Source: Oreohelix idahoensis
Lineage: Eukaryota > Mollusca > Gastropoda > Stylommatophora > Oreohelicidae
Length of the DNA stretch: 64,000 nt
Direction: 5' to 3'
Assembly: GCA_024509875.1 (NCBI GenBank)
Contig: JAMPIV010012161.1
Location: 1-64,000 of the forward strand
The first letter of the stretch is position 1. Every line of letters begins with the position of its first letter. A program made the translations under genes and the position numbers. Positions 12,917 through 25,870 of the stretch are shown here, one piece after another. The notes below the pieces were generated by a model. It ran no database searches. It was given only the letters and a program-made list of their open reading frames with translations, and was not told the DNA's origin.

Positions 12917-15054
12917 TATTTTCTTCCACGGTTGCGCTTATTTCCCATCTTGTTTATTACAACAAGACGTCTTGTCGGAAGTGATTATATCATTTCCTCG
13001 AGTCCCAATACACAATATTGTTATAGAGAAAGGCCTGCCGGAAATCTTTAACTGGTATGTCTAGCGTCCAGACTGATGAAGCCAAGACCATATGGAAGTT
13101 GCATTTTTATGCAAGTCATGTCCATGGATTAAACATTCGTTATCTCAAATCACCGACCCACATTTTTGTTTGTAGCGCTTTACCGGCTGTTGTGGAAAAA
13201 AAATACTTCGGTTACACAATAAGTCTGGCGACCAACATCAACCAAATTATGACATAGTCTGTATTGTTCCCTCTGGCTACTCGAGTACAGATTGTGGCCG
13301 TTGATAGTATTAGAGGTTCGAACCACTGTCCTTTCAGTAGATAGTATGTTATAAGGTAAATACGAAAACTTCCTTCTCTCAGACTGACTCTACATTTTCT
13401 CATACCCACTGTTGATCAATCGAATTCACCCGAAAACCGCAGTGAATATATCAAATGTTGAACTTTATTAACATAAGTTGATAAATGGGTAAAAATGGTA
13501 TGCCCAACCTTCCTCTTCAAGGTTGGCAGTCTTGTAATAATAAAAGCTTCAGTTTCAAACAATCTCAGTATCAATTTTTCACATACATTGCTTTGTCTTC
13601 TTTGCTACTGCTTGTTCCAGCTATCAAAATGTCCTCTAATTCTTCAGGTGAAACCTCTTGTCTCTCTTCTGTACTGACTGTTTTATCTACGTTTTTTTTT
13701 CATATATCCCTTGGTATATCTCGCTGAGAGAAAACTGGCCTTACCGCCAGGGCTGTCACTTTGCCAAGACTACTTCTATTTTTCTTTTCTGATCTGACCT
13801 TGTCTGCTGAGCTACACATGCTAGTAATAGATCAAAATTGTTCTACATACCTGGTTTTGTTTTTATAGAAATGCACTTTTTCCTTTCACAACCATATTGT
13901 CCTCAGAAAAGATGCTATCATAAAAATACTGTCGTACACCAATTTATGATAAGTAATGTACTGAGCGGTTTCTATCACTCTTTAACTCACAGCACATTTT
14001 TTTGCTGACCACCTACGCTGAGCGCGTTTACCCACACAAGTCTTACGCTGAACGCGTTCGACATCCAACTTTAACACTTGGGAGAAAACGCTTTTTTTTT
14101 CTTTTTTTTTCCTCGCATGAGGTCGCATATTTTTTCCTCGCCTGAGGTCGCATTAGCAGCCGCCAAAACCCGGCCCTGGTCAAGACCACATGTCACAACA
14201 CAAGAAGACCCAATGACAAACTGTGTCACTGTAGTGATCTTCTGTGTTCTCACACAAAGGACCTAATGACACATGAATGTCACTGTACTGGTCCCCGTGT
14301 CTAGACACATGATCCTAGCCAAAGGCCGGATATTAGGGCGTTGGGTTTGCCGGAGCATTGTTTGTGCTACGGAACGGAGAAAACCTTTTCTCTACCTACG
14401 CCTAGCGCGTCTCAATCTCAACTGCCTAATCCCCGTTCTAACATTTCTTCGTTCACCCGTAAAATGTGTTCACTCATCCCAATTTTCCCGTGCGTACTTT
14501 TTTCCCTCAACTCACTAAAACCTGCAAGGGACTTAATTCTACGTTATCTCCCTTTGATGATTTAACTGAACACCATACTCCCTTCTTTAAAGCTTACTAC
14601 CAAATCATTACATGCTAATTTTCTCAACCATAATTGAGAACCCACTAAATCTGCTTAACCCAAATTCAACACTGTCATCTACCAACCGTAATATGCGGAG
14701 TTTCCTCCCTTTCCTCAAAGCATTCCTTCACTCATTTTATTTCCCTTCAACTAAGACAAATAGTCTATATCCAAATCCATTCATATTTCCTAAACCATTT
14801 TTCTACACTCTTTTACTTTACCAAAACCAAACCACCGTTCACAAGATTACAATCAACGGATAGCATCGTCAGGTCAAATGGTAGGGAGTGACGAAGTTTG
14901 TCAATTCGAGGAGAAGAAAACATCGATAGGGGCAGGCACAAACAAACGATAATGAACGGATGAGAAGAAAGAAGAGATGGTACAGTACAGGGAAGCAAAG
15001 ATGGTCACAGAAAAATTAGAAACTGAATTATGACTCGTCACAAGAGTCACCAAG
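12917..15054. other. Noncoding DNA, no recognisable feature
   Basis: The open frames are short and resemble nothing I know. Small local duplications are present: GCTGA(G/A)CGCGTT twice near 14015 and 14050, and CCTCGC(A/C)TGAGGTCGCAT twice near 14110 and 14135, the second pair separated by poly-T. I see no RNA gene or mobile-element terminus. Confidence 0.4.
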
Positions 15055-15180
15055 CTACACGTCATCATCATCACCCTTCAGCTCCCCAAGGAACATAGGC
15101 CTTCAGCTAACACATGCCAAGTCTTCCTGTCACGTGCCATCAGCTCAAGTTCTTTCCATGTCTTCTTCGTCCCTTTCATG
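15055..15180 (-). mobile_element. LINE 3' end with GAT-type tail
   Basis: On the minus strand this reads as a short LINE 3' terminus containing CTTGGCATGTGTTAGCTGAA and GGCCTATGTTCCTTGGGGAG, followed by a GATGATGATGACG tail. The same sequence occurs on the plus strand at 38690-38790 with an ATTG-type tail. The match between the two places is direct. The LINE assignment is from general familiarity with such ends in invertebrate genomes. Confidence 0.55.
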
Positions 15181-16008
15181 TTTACCTCTTCTCCATCTGT
15201 GTTAGTGTGTGTGTGTTTTGTTTTTTTGCTTACTGTACCCCCCTCTTACCGTGGGGATTTCATAGCAAGAACGTCTGATAATGCTGTCAACAGGTTTCCT
15301 CAATTATTGTCTTATCCACCCCTCTTGTCTTCTTCTAATCTCGTGTTCCAAAAAAAAATTAGAAATAACGTCTATTAAATCTGAACACAATCAGAAACCA
15401 TTAGAAAACACCAGTCAATATAATAAATTGGCCACGCCGCTATAAACTATCTAAATCACCAGATAAACACACCGAGAGCGCAGTAAACTAATGTAATGTA
15501 AACTTTCTATTTGGCCAAATAATTCTGCCGTCTAGCCGCCTTTGAGTGAATCTAAACGGACAGCTAAATCATGATTCTGTATGTTAGGGCTGTCTCAATG
15601 ACAATCTGGCCAGTTTACTTACCCGCTTGTTCCTTCCGTCTGATCGTATTACACACAAAGTATCTACACAATTTATTTGCCCACATTTCTATCCTTTCAG
15701 TCAGTCTCTATTGGCTATGAAAACAGTTCTTATTTACAAATTTACTTTACTTCTTCTGTCTAGACTAGCTATTGTTGTTACTGTTGTTAACTAGGGCTAG
15801 TGAGCTTTACAAAGCTCTATGGTAGCTGCTTTTTTTTTTAATTGAGCAGAATATGTCGCACTGTCTGCTGCTAACCCATATTGTTGTATGATTTATGTAA
15901 TACTATCTATCAATATTCTTCTTGTTTTTCCCACTGCCGTAAAGCCAGATCCACTGCCTTAGATACGAAGTGGTCAATGATCGGAGCTTATTCTCAATAG
16001 ATAACTTT
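15181..16008. other. Noncoding DNA, no recognisable feature
   Basis: T-rich sequence with no coding or RNA signal. It ends where a 160-bp direct repeat begins. Confidence 0.4.
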
Positions 16009-16163
16009 CACGATGTACTGTCACAGCAAGGTGATGGCGCGGTTTGGTTGGTCCTAGTTTCTGTTCCCAGTAAGCCTATCACTTATATTTTCTTTTCTGT
16101 TGTCTAGTGTCATCCTTTATGTCCAACGAGTACCTGTTAATTACCTTTATTTATTTATTTACT
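16009..16163 (+). repeat. Direct repeat copy 1 (possible tRNA-derived SINE piece)
   Basis: This segment, from TCACGATGTACTGTCACAGC to the ATTTATTTACT-rich end, recurs at 16738-16905 with about 90 percent identity by eye. Copy 2 contains GTTCGATTCCCGGTAAGCC, which resembles a tRNA TPsiC arm (B box), so the repeat may be part of a tRNA-derived SINE. Confidence 0.65.
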
Positions 16164-16341
16164 AATTTATTTACTGTTCACGGGACTCAAGGTTTCCTCC
16201 ATTATTTATTTAAGAGTTCACTCATCCGTGACTTTAACCTACCCGTCTATTCTGTGTTATTCGTCTTCCACTACACTGGACACAAGTATTTCGGCCTTTA
16301 TTTGGTCTATACTTGCAGATAGGAAAGTTATATTAGTGATT

Positions 16342-16619
16342 CGGGAGCCGCGCTGGTGCAATGGTTACCACGTTGCGCTGGCAGTCAGGCGTTCAAGGTT
16401 CAAGCCCGGGTGTGGGCACTTGAGGGAGTGTCATCGACCGGGATTGTGACTGAATAACCTGAACGGTTCCTGAGATAAACCCTCTGTGGATGGGAAGGAG
16501 CGAAGCTCCTGACCTTGTTGGAAGGAAAGTTCACAGGCTCCCCAGCTTCGCAATGACATGTCATTGGGCCGAAGGGCTGAAAGCCCAAGTGCCGCTGGTT
16601 AAGAAAAGAAAAGAAAAAA
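16342..16619 (+). mobile_element. tRNA-derived SINE with 12-bp target-site duplication
   Basis: The head GGGAGCCGCGCTGGTGCAAT has a pol III A-box-like TGGTGCAATGG and a B-box-like GGTTCAAGCCC about 45 bases later. A tRNA-unrelated body and an A-rich tail (AAGAAAAGAAAAGAAAAAA) follow. The element is flanked by the perfect duplication ATATTAGTGATT at 16330-16341 and 16620-16631, which fixes both ends. A SINE with the same head lies inverted at 39354-39727. It encodes no protein and would depend on LINE enzymes. Confidence 0.9.
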
Positions 16620-16737
16620 ATATTAGTGATTAGTCTGGGTCGTCCACGGGCCCTATATACCATTATTGTGTGAGCATCATGAGAATGATCTCAGCCAATA
16701 ATGCACGTTTTTGGGGTGCAAAAATTGGCTGAGCGTC

Positions 16738-16905
16738 CTTTCACGATGTACTGTCACAGCAAGGCGATGGTGCCGTTTGGTTGGTCCTATGTTCGATTCC
16801 CGGTAAGCCTATCACTTATATTGTCTTTTCTGTTGTCTGGTGTCATCCTTTATGTCCAACGAATACCTGTTAATTATCTTTATTTATTTACTAATTTATT
16901 TAGAG
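16738..16905 (+). repeat. Direct repeat copy 2 with tRNA-like B box
   Basis: Second copy of the 16009-16163 segment. It keeps GTTCGATTCCC better than copy 1. The two copies flank the SINE insertion about 730 bp apart, consistent with an older duplication or two insertions of one family. Confidence 0.65.
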
Positions 16906-17338
16906 ATAACTTCTGTCTGTCTATCTATTTCATGTGGAATGTAGCTCCTAAAATGTGTCTGCTGTCATCACCTCCTCTTCTGTCTCTCCTGGTAATGTTA
17001 ATTACTTAAACACTCCACCTCGTACGATGTGATTTCATCCCGTGAGCTCTGGTCAGTGACCAAGTATGACACACTGATCGGAAAAAGTTGGTTAAAAAAA
17101 ATTAATCGCTTGTGTTTACCTTCTATACAGATAATCGGATGTTTGAGTATGTGGATAAGTAACAAAGTCAGAATTAAATAATACGATTTATTATTCACTT
17201 AATAATTTAATTAAATTTAATATTTAGTTAATAATTTAGTTTAATTTACTATTTATCAAATATGTCAATTTAATTTAATTCATTATTCAATAATTAATTC
17301 AATTTAATTTAATTTATGATCAAAAAATAATTCAGTTT

Positions 17339-17592
17339 GTCGGCGTCTGTGGCCTAATGGATATGAACGCAGTTTCATAATCCAGATATACCAGGTTCGA
17401 AACCTGCTGCAGGCGGTTTGGTAGCAGATCGCTTTGTGTGGATTTTTAACAATGGTATAAGCGCCGTACCGTTCAGAAAGCAATGGCAAACTACTGAATT
17501 AAATAAAATTGCCTAGAAAAATCACAAACAGCCAATAAAAGCAGGGGTTGATTGCCACGTCCTGTAAAGGATAAGCAACTAACTTTTTTTTT
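17339..17592 (+). mobile_element. tRNA-derived SINE (second family) with 14-bp TSD
   Basis: The head GTCGGCGTCTGTGGCCTAAT has an A-box-like TGGCCTAATGG and a perfect B-box-like GGTTCGAAACC. The body ends in a T run. The duplication AAATAATTCAGTTT at 17325-17338 and 17593-17606 bounds it exactly. The head differs from the 16342 SINE, so this is a different family with another tRNA ancestor. Confidence 0.88.
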
Positions 17593-17606
17593 AAATAATT
17601 CAGTTT

Positions 17607-18621
17607 ATTTTTAGGTAAATAATTCAATTACCTGGATTTTATATAAACAGATCATTTCCACATAAGACTCTGTCACATAATTTCGGGTCGATCTCTTCTT
17701 CACTACGGCTGTAATCAATTACATTTGTTGTACGTATTGATTACCTGGAATTTCCAGGGGATCGACACATTTAATTATCTCTTATCAAACAGATATTTGG
17801 TATTTACAACCATTTGACACTCCTTTTTGCGATAATACATCACATTCGCTCTGCGCTTCTCAGATTAGCGCAGGTAAAACCCAGCTGGGCCTGGTCAGTT
17901 TCGCATTAGTTTTGTTTGCTCAAGCCGTGCCAGTCGATAAATTTACTCGCCGGAGACGGATTTTGTGTGCGCAAGCGACGGATAAAGAGATTACTTGACA
18001 GTGCAACACATTTTGGACAGACATGAATGACATCATCCCTTTCTGTCCACCTGTTTCAGAGACATTGCTTTAGAGGAAAGTAAGATGTTACATCTGAAAC
18101 ACATTGTAGAAAGAGTGTACGGACTTGTCACTTCCATATATGGGAGACGTGACCTTCTGCATTACGCACAGAATTTTCCAAGTCGGAATAATTTTGAATT
18201 ACCCCACCTAAATATGCAGTTTTGAAACGATTGGTGGGGGTTCCAAACAGAGGAACCACCAAATTCCTGATTGGACGTTGACTGAATCGTTAACAAAGTA
18301 CTGCATGGGAGGCGAAGTGCAACATAACCTGACACGTTTATAAATTTAAATCTCAAAGGCCAGAACGACGCTGGTAGCGTACATCCGCAAAACCCATAGA
18401 AGCCAAAACAACGATGGTAACGTCACTTCTGTCTTCCTTGAAATTTGTTCCGTATTTTCGTAATTAGGTATTTTAACATAACGGAAGTTACTTTTTTTTA
18501 TTCAGAAGAGCGCTATCTTTGAGTTGTGATTCGGAAACACGCTTGTTCTAGCTAATTTCACTGTGAAAAAACGGTAAATCTGTCAGCTTTCGATCGGCGA
18601 TTATTGTTGTTTATACAGACA
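17607..18621. other. Noncoding; probable 5' flank of the piggyBac element
   Basis: No coding signal is seen. A piggyBac element should start within this stretch at a TTAA target with a short inverted repeat. Candidate TTAA sites are present (for example near 18290 and 18471), but I could not pair any of them with a matching right end. Confidence 0.35.
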
Positions 18622-20434
18622 ATGTCTAGCGAGCCAACCACATCATGTTTATCAAAACGTAGGTCTTTTTTATCTGTAGAAAAAGCTAGGGAACTGTGTA
18701 TCTTTGACGAGTTTAATGAGAATGATGATTTCGAAAGTGAAAATGATGATTTCGAATTTGAACTTAATGAAGAAGCTAGTTCTAATGAGGAGGGGGCGTG
18801 GTCACAGCCAGGCCCTAGTGCTACAAAACGACAAAAAGTTTTGACCAATTCATCGACAAAAGGGGGAAAAGCATTAGTACCAAGGAGCAACAAGGTGCAA
18901 TTAGTAATGAATGGATTTCAGTACCAAACATCAGTATTACAGAGACCCAAAACGCATTCAGATTTCTTCCCAAACCAGGAGTACTAGATGACTTAGGTCT
19001 TAGTGAGGCATCAACTCCTTTTGACTGCTATAGGACATTGTTTACTGATGACATTGCAAATTCAATAGTACATTCTGTAAATGAGTATGCAAAACTTAAA
19101 GTTCTTAAAAATAATCTATCCCTTAAAAAAAATCAAGATTTTCCAGCTGGACAGCACTATCAAACTATGAGTTGTTAAAATTTATGGCTACAATAAATGC
19201 TATGGGCATTGATCCCAGACCTTCTATTAGAGACTATTATTCATCAGAAACTGATTGCCTTTATGCTCCATTTTATCACAAAAACTTTGAAAGAGATAGA
19301 TTTTTGTCTATCTATCAAACAATGTTGCATGTGGGACAGCCTGATGCTGAGGGAAAAAGTAAAGTGGAGCCATTCATCAACTCTTTGATTGAAAATTTCA
19401 ATAATGCCTTTACGCCCTTTGAAAATGTTTCGGATGATGAAATGATTGTAGGATTTAAAGGGAGGTGGAAATACAAGAAATTTAATGCAACTAAGCCTAG
19501 TAAGTATCATATAAAGAGTTTTGGTCTTGTTGACAGTACCACTGGGTATGTTTTATCCCTGCTTACGTATTATGGAGCGAATACCTCATACGATCCAAGC
19601 ACAGACACCAATAGTGGGATGGCAATAAAAGTCTTTGGAACTCTATTACAGCAAATTGGAACTGGTTATCATATATTTGCAGACAGGTTCTACACCACCA
19701 GGGCACTCATTGACTATTTGCTTCAGCAAAAGCAATACTATACTGTCACCCTCCAGTCAAACCGAATTGGCTTTCAATTAGAAATAAAAGCACTTTCCAT
19801 ATCACACATGGAACGGAAATGCTGGCAAACTAAAGATTCATCTTTGCTTTGTATTGGATGGAGGGATAAGAAAGCAAAAAAGCCAGTAATCATTGTTTCC
19901 ACCAAAACAAATACAGGAATGACTACCACGACAAAACCAAAGCCAGTAACAGTCCATGACTATAATCAGAGCATGAATGGATGTGACCGTGCTGATCAAA
20001 TGCTTGATTATTATGGCATTCACAAACGACGCAGCAACAAGTGGTGGAAAAAAATATTCTACTGGATAATGGAAATTACTTGTACCAATGCTTTCATCCT
20101 CTATAGGCTCACAGGCAGTAGAAAAATGACATTAAAACAGTTCAAAATATCTCTGATTGATGCTTTGCTTCAGTGGGCCGCAGATCTAATGCCCGAGCCA
20201 CAGAGGAGTATCAAGGCAACACCGGGAAGCCCAAGGACAGCCAACCCAATTCAGAGGCTTGAAGGAGCTAAGCATATGATAGCTTACACAGAAAAAGACA
20301 GAAGATGTAGAGTCTGCAGCAAACCAGATTCTCCAAAAAGAACAAATTTTATTTGCGAGGGTTGCGATGATTATCCTCACCTCCACCCAAAACACTGCTT
20401 CAAGATATGGCATACGCAAGCCACCATTGACTAA
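18622..20434 (+). pseudogene. PiggyBac-like transposase, two frameshifts
   Basis: The frame starts at ATG 18622 (MSSEPTTSC) with an acidic N-terminus rich in ENDDFES. It shifts frame near 18870-18895 and again near 19140-19170. The long second part (19172-20434, 420 codons) holds the DDE_Tnp_1_7 catalytic core. By residue in that frame: DEMIVGFKGR near 89; GLVDSTTGY with D121; ADRFYTT with D171; and NGCDRADQM with D272, matching the three catalytic aspartates of piggyBac. A C-terminal Cys/His zinc-binding domain follows (CRVC, CEGC and H-x-KHC around 379-409). The family cuts and pastes at TTAA and excises seamlessly. Combined length near 600 residues is normal, so little besides the shifts is missing. 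Terminal repeats were not identified. Confidence 0.93.
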
Positions 20435-20482
20435 AATGTAAATATCCTTTCAGATATAATTGTGTACATATTGTTTATGCAT

Positions 20483-22022
20483 AATAATGTAAGTACAATA
20501 CAATATATGATTTACTTTGAATAAAACCTTTTTGTTTCCAAATTTTAATAATGATAGTACGGTCCGCTGGAGAGTCTCTTAAACATTAACAAAACATCAC
20601 AGAAAGCTGAAACTTGTAATTAATATTCATATATGGATTAGTGTTATTTAAAAAGAACACCATGGAGCACTTTGGATAATATTTCAGTCTTTATGCATGG
20701 GTTGGTGGGTACATTTTTCATTCACTAAAATGAATTTTTTTTTAAAAATTGTTTACATTATTACTGATAATTGAATATAATATGAAGAATAGCACTTAAA
20801 AGCCCCAATATTATAATTCTAAATATATTTATCTTTACTGTGAAATATAATTTGTGTGTCTTTTGTTGTGTATATATATACATGATTTAATTTAAAAGTT
20901 CACGCGGCCTTGAATATCTTCTTTTTTATTTTAATGATGATGGTACGGTCTGCTGGATGGTCTGTAAAACATTAACAAAATATCACAGGAAGCTGACACT
21001 TGTAAATAATATTCATATATGGATTAGTGTTATTCTAAAAGCTGCTGGAGCACTCTGGATAATGTTTCAGTTTTTATGCATGGGTTGGTGAGTACATTTT
21101 TCATTCACTAAAATGAATTTTTATCTAAAAAGTAGTCTATAAAATATGTAGAATATCACTAACATCCTTCATATTCTAATTCTACATTCATTTATATTTA
21201 CTGTGATGTATAATATGTGTGTCTTTGTTGTATAAAAACAATACAATATATGATTTAATTTAAAAGCTTCACGCGGCCTATAATGTCCTTTTTCTTTCCA
21301 AATGTCTTTAATGTTTTTATGGTTCGCTGGATGGTCTGTAAAACATTAACAAAATATCACAGGAAGCTGACACTTGTAAATAATATTCATGTATGGATTA
21401 GTGATATTTTAAAAGACCCTAGAGCACTCTGGATAATATTTTAGTCTATTGCATGGGTTGGTAAATACATTTTTAATAGACTAAAATTAGTTTTTTCTTG
21501 AAAGTGGTCTATATTATTACTCATTACTGATTACTATATGTAGAATATCACTAAAAGTCTTTCATATACTAACTCTACATTCATTTATCTTTACTGTGAT
21601 GTATAATATGTGTGTCTTTGTTGTATAATAACAATACAATGTATGATTTAATTTAAAAGCTTCACGCGGCCTCTAATGTCCTTTTCTTTCCAAATGTCTA
21701 TAATGTTTATATGGTTCACTGGATGGTCTGTAAAACATTAACAAAATATTACAGGAAGCTGACACTTGTAAATAATATTCATATATCAATTAGTGATATT
21801 TTAAAAGATGCTGGAGCTCTCTGGATAATATTTCAGTGTTTATGCATGGGTTGGCGAGTACATTTTTCATTCACTACAATGAGTCTTTTCTTGAAAGTGG
21901 ACTATATTATGACTCATAACTGAATACTATATGTAGAATATCACTAAAAATCCTTCATATTCTAATTCTACATTCATTTATCTTTACTGTGATGTATAAT
22001 ATGTGTGTCTTTGTTGTGTAAT
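20483..22022 (+). repeat. Four-unit tandem array (about 375-392 bp) downstream of piggyBac ORF
   Basis: A unit containing GGATGGTCTGTAAAACATTA, CACAGGAAGCTGACACTTGT, GCATGGGTTGG and ATGTGTGTCTTTGTTGT repeats four times. Equivalent points are at 20566, 20951, 21326 and 21718. Unit 1 merges into the transposase 3' flank, sharing the ACAATACAATATATGATTTA segment seen just after the stop codon. The array therefore seems to have grown from the 3' noncoding part of the transposon. No open frame spans it. Confidence 0.88.
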
Positions 22023-23302
22023 AACTCAGAAACTTTAGAATTTATAAAGGTACTGCTTTAAGGTACAAAAATAATTCTGGCAAAACTGATGAAAAAATTC
22101 CGGCCTGCAAGAGTATAAGACACTGTGAACATTTCACCCCGTGCCAAGACGACAACCAGACTGCCAGAGTTAGAATCAGAATTAAGTTTATTAGACCGGA
22201 CTTTGTTGGAGCATTTTGAAGGACTTAAACAGCCCAGGAAAACTCTATCATTTTAATAAGGAAAACCGGGATCTGAGGAAGCTGAACACACAGAGTCAAA
22301 GTGGGTCGTTAAAATAACGACCCCCAAGAACACGTGTAAAAGGCATCTGCTAGTGCCTTAACCTACTTCTCTGAGCAAACAGTCTGTGAGCCAAGATTGG
22401 CGTAAGTTGTACAGTTAACATTCTATATTTTTCATTTCTAACATGTGAACTAATGTGTATATATTGCCATGAGAATGTTAATATGTGAAAATTGCTAGTA
22501 GATGTTCAAGTCATTTGTGGTTGGCAACCTCATCATATAGAATGATGATTTCATGAACCACCACTGCAAGGGATGGTGACTGCTTTATCGCTAGTTTCTT
22601 AAAGAGAACTGAAAGCATAAGTAGTCCCAAGTTTCATATGGAGCAGGGAGGGAAAGATGAAACAAATGATGTACATTCTAATCATAATATTTACATTTAC
22701 AAACCAGTGTAAACATATTGACTTTAAAAATAATGAACGTTTTTAAGCTTTTCGACCAGTGTAGATGTAAATCAAAACATATTCAATTTATATTGAGAAC
22801 ATTTTTCAACCAGTGTAGATGTAAATGTAAACATATTCTACCAATACTAATAACCTTTTCATTTAAAATGTAACGTAAATATAACGCTATTCAATTTAAA
22901 TGTAAAGAAAGTTTTCTCTCGAGGGATTAAGCTTAATTCTCATCGAGGGTAACAGTCTGAGGTACATGGGATGGTGGAATAGGAAGAAAGGGACACATAA
23001 CTATGTGTCGGGAAACTCAATACTCAGTGGATATTTGTTTCTATTCTTTTACCATACCAATTGGTGGTACCAATTGAGGGTACTATCTCTGGAACAACGC
23101 TCTACTGTGTTTCTATCATTCTTTATGATAGTCTCCAATGACTGAAAAAACCCCGTTTTGTTTTTCTTTCCACCTCGTATATTCGATTGATTTTGCGTTT
23201 TCAAAACACGGGTTTCACATACGACAGTTTAATTATCTTATTTTTCCTCAAATTCTTCATCACATTTTAAACACACACATACACACACGCACTTTCTGTC
23301 CG

Positions 23303-23333
<31 letters not shown>

Positions 23334-23563
23334 TTCTCTCTCTCGTCAAATCTCTCTCGCCATATCTCTCTCGTCATATCTTTCTCGTCGTATCTTTCCG
23401 GCTCCCTTCTGTGACTGACACTGTCACGTGCATACAGTTTCAAAACCGTGGGGTATTAAGTAGAAATCCCGTGTAGTTCCCAGGGATCTCTGAAGAGACA
23501 AAGAAAGAATGGGCCTACTGTACTCTCAGGATGCCGGACTAGGCGACTGACACGAGGCTGTGC
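22023..23563. other. Noncoding DNA with a CT microsatellite and short repeats
   Basis: Three imperfect copies of an approximately 55-bp unit around ACCAGTGTAGATGTAAA lie near 22705-22830. A CT-rich microsatellite spans about 23303-23395. The open frame 23138-23476 is largely Ser/Leu low complexity from the CT repeat and is not called a gene. Confidence 0.5.
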
Positions 23564-23700
23564 ATGGGGCTGCCAACCTCATCATGGAAAACAAATGACC
23601 ACATGCACCAACGCTGCAAAAGTATATGTCTGCTTGAGGGTATTTTTCCTGCTAGGCGACCAGACGACGAGGTGCCCAGTGCTCTGAAAGAATGCGCAAA

Positions 23701-24056
23701 GGATAATGATGATGATGGTCACGATGATGGTGATGATGATGAAGATGATGATGATAATCATGATGATGTTGATCATAATGGTGGTGACGACCAAGGTGAT
23801 GATGATGATGATAACAATGATAATGATGATGATAATAACCATGATGATGATGGTCAAGATAATGATGATGATGATCATAATGATGATAATGAACAAGATG
23901 ATGACGATGATCATAACGATGATAATGATCAAGATGATGATGATGATGATGATCACAATGATGATGATGTTGATCATGATGATGTTCATAATGATGATCA
24001 AGATAATGGTGATGATAATAATGATGATCACGATGATGATAATAGTAATGATTCTT
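23701..24056. repeat. GAT trinucleotide array, block 1
   Basis: Degenerate (GAT)n with AAT, GTT and CAT variants. Several reading frames stay open as runs of Asp, Met, Ile or His, which is a property of the repeat. The block ends at a minus-strand LINE 3' end that contributes a GAAGAAGAAGAA tail. Confidence 0.93.
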
Positions 24057-24059
24057 CTT

Positions 24060-24654
24060 CTTCTTCTTTCGTTCGCTTGAAATATATTGTCTATATCTGC
24101 AATGTTGTTTCTTGTATAAACTTCACTGTCTTTTGTAGTTCATACAGAGGTCCGTATAGTTTTGCTTCCAGTCTTGTTTCTCTGGGCCAGTGGGTTTGCC
24201 TCAATATATCTTATTCGGGGCAGTCTTGAAGTATGTGCTCTGCAGTCTGTGGTGTCCGTCCACATGTACACATGGCTGAATTGCCAATCTTAAATTTTTT
24301 TTATACGTGTGGCTGCGCAGTCGGTTGTGTCCTGTTCTGAGGCGCAGAATAACAATTTGTTCTGATCTGTTCATAGCTTGGTAGTCGTCCTGCGTTGGTG
24401 TTGGTGGCTTTCTGATTGATTTGATCATCTTTTTCTTCTAATGGTACGTAACTTGTACATCCGGTTGCTCGTCTGCAGCCCCTTATTTAGCCAGTCGGTC
24501 TGCTCTCTCGTTTCCTGTTATTTCACAATGAGACGGTATCCACTGCATGGCGACCCTGCGCTGGTTGCACAGTTCAGACAGTAAGGCTTGTATACCTGGT
24601 AATTTTCTGGATTGAAGTGCTGATCTTGCATCTGTCAGGCATACCACAGGCTGT
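24060..24654 (-). pseudogene. Non-LTR retrotransposon C-terminus with RNase H
   Basis: On the minus strand the frame from 24654 downward reads VVCLTDARSALQSRK, then AMQWIPSHCEITGNERADRL, the last two catalytic motifs of a LINE-type RNase H1. After a stop at 24483 it resumes with DDYQAMNRSEQIVILRLRTG and GHNRLRSHTY, the conserved C-terminal region of Jockey-like elements, then an AEHILQDCPE-like stretch and a GAA-rich tail at about 24055. RT and endonuclease are absent. The element abuts GAT repeats on both sides. It has at least two stops and is dead. Confidence 0.82.
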
Positions 24655-24882
24655 GTGATGATCACAGTGATAATGATGATTATGATGATGATGATGATGA
24701 TTATGATGACCATGATGATCAGAACGATCGTGTAGATGATGATTAACGTGTTGGTGATAATGGTGATCCTGATGATGATTATAATGGTGATCACAATATT
24801 GATAGTTTTGATGATTGTGATGATCATGATGAAGATGATGATGATGATGACGATGATGATGATCATGATGATCATGATGATA
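24655..24882. repeat. GAT trinucleotide array, block 2
   Basis: Degenerate GAT repeat between the RNase H fragment and another LINE 3' end. Long Ile- or His-rich open frames across it are artefacts of periodicity. Confidence 0.92.
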
Positions 24883-24892
24883 CCAGAGTTGG

Positions 24893-25015
24893 GGCACTGT
24901 ACGAAGGATGGCCACCGACCGAGCAAAGTGGAATCAATTTGTTATTGCCCTACAAGACGCCATCAGGCGTGATGGCCACTGACTGCTTTGACGGTCGGCG
25001 GCTAAGGATCAAAGA
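24893..25015 (+). mobile_element. LINE C-terminal and 3' end fragment leading into GAT repeat
   Basis: On the plus strand one frame reads MATDRAKWNQFVIALQDAIR then RDGH and a stop, the typical last residues of several LINE proteins. A short 3' noncoding end (CTGACTGCTTTGACGGTCGG) and a GAAGAGAAGATGATGATGA-like tail follow, grading into the GAT array. This suggests the array grew from the element's tail. Confidence 0.6.
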
Positions 25016-25017
25016 AG

Positions 25018-25839
25018 AGAAGATGATCATGATGAAGATGATGATGACGATGATGATGAAGATGATGATAATGATGATAATGATGATCATGATCATGGTG
25101 ATCACAATGATGATCATGATGATCGTGTTGATGATGATTAACGTGTTGATGATCGTGTTGATCATGATGATGATCGTGTTGATGATGATGATCGTAATCA
25201 TGATGATGATGATCGTGATCATGATGACGATGATCGTGTTAATGTTGATGATCGTGTAGATGATGATGATCGTGATCATGATGACGATGATCGTGTTAAT
25301 GTTGAAGATCGTGTTGATGATGATGATCGTGTTGATGATTATGATAATGTGTATCATTATGATGATGATGTTGATCATAATAATGATGATGTTGTTAATG
25401 TTGATGATCATGATGATGATAATGAAGATTACCACGATGATGATAATTACGATGATGATGATCATGATGTTAACGATGATGATAAGCATGATGATGTTCA
25501 CGATTATGATGATGATCATGATGATGATGATGTTAATGTTGAACATGATGATGAGGATGACTATGATCATGATGATGATAATGTTGATCATAATGATCAC
25601 GATAGTGTTGATCATGAATATGACGATGATGTTTATCGTGTTCATGATGATTATAATGTTGATGATGATGATGACGATAATATTGATAATCATAATGTTG
25701 ATGATGATAATGTTTATCACGATGATGATAATGCCGATCATGATAATGATGATGATCGTGTTGATGATGATGATGATGTTGATGATGATGGTGATGATGG
25801 TGATGATAAAGTTGATCATGATGATGAAGATGATAATGT

Positions 25840-25870
<31 letters not shown>

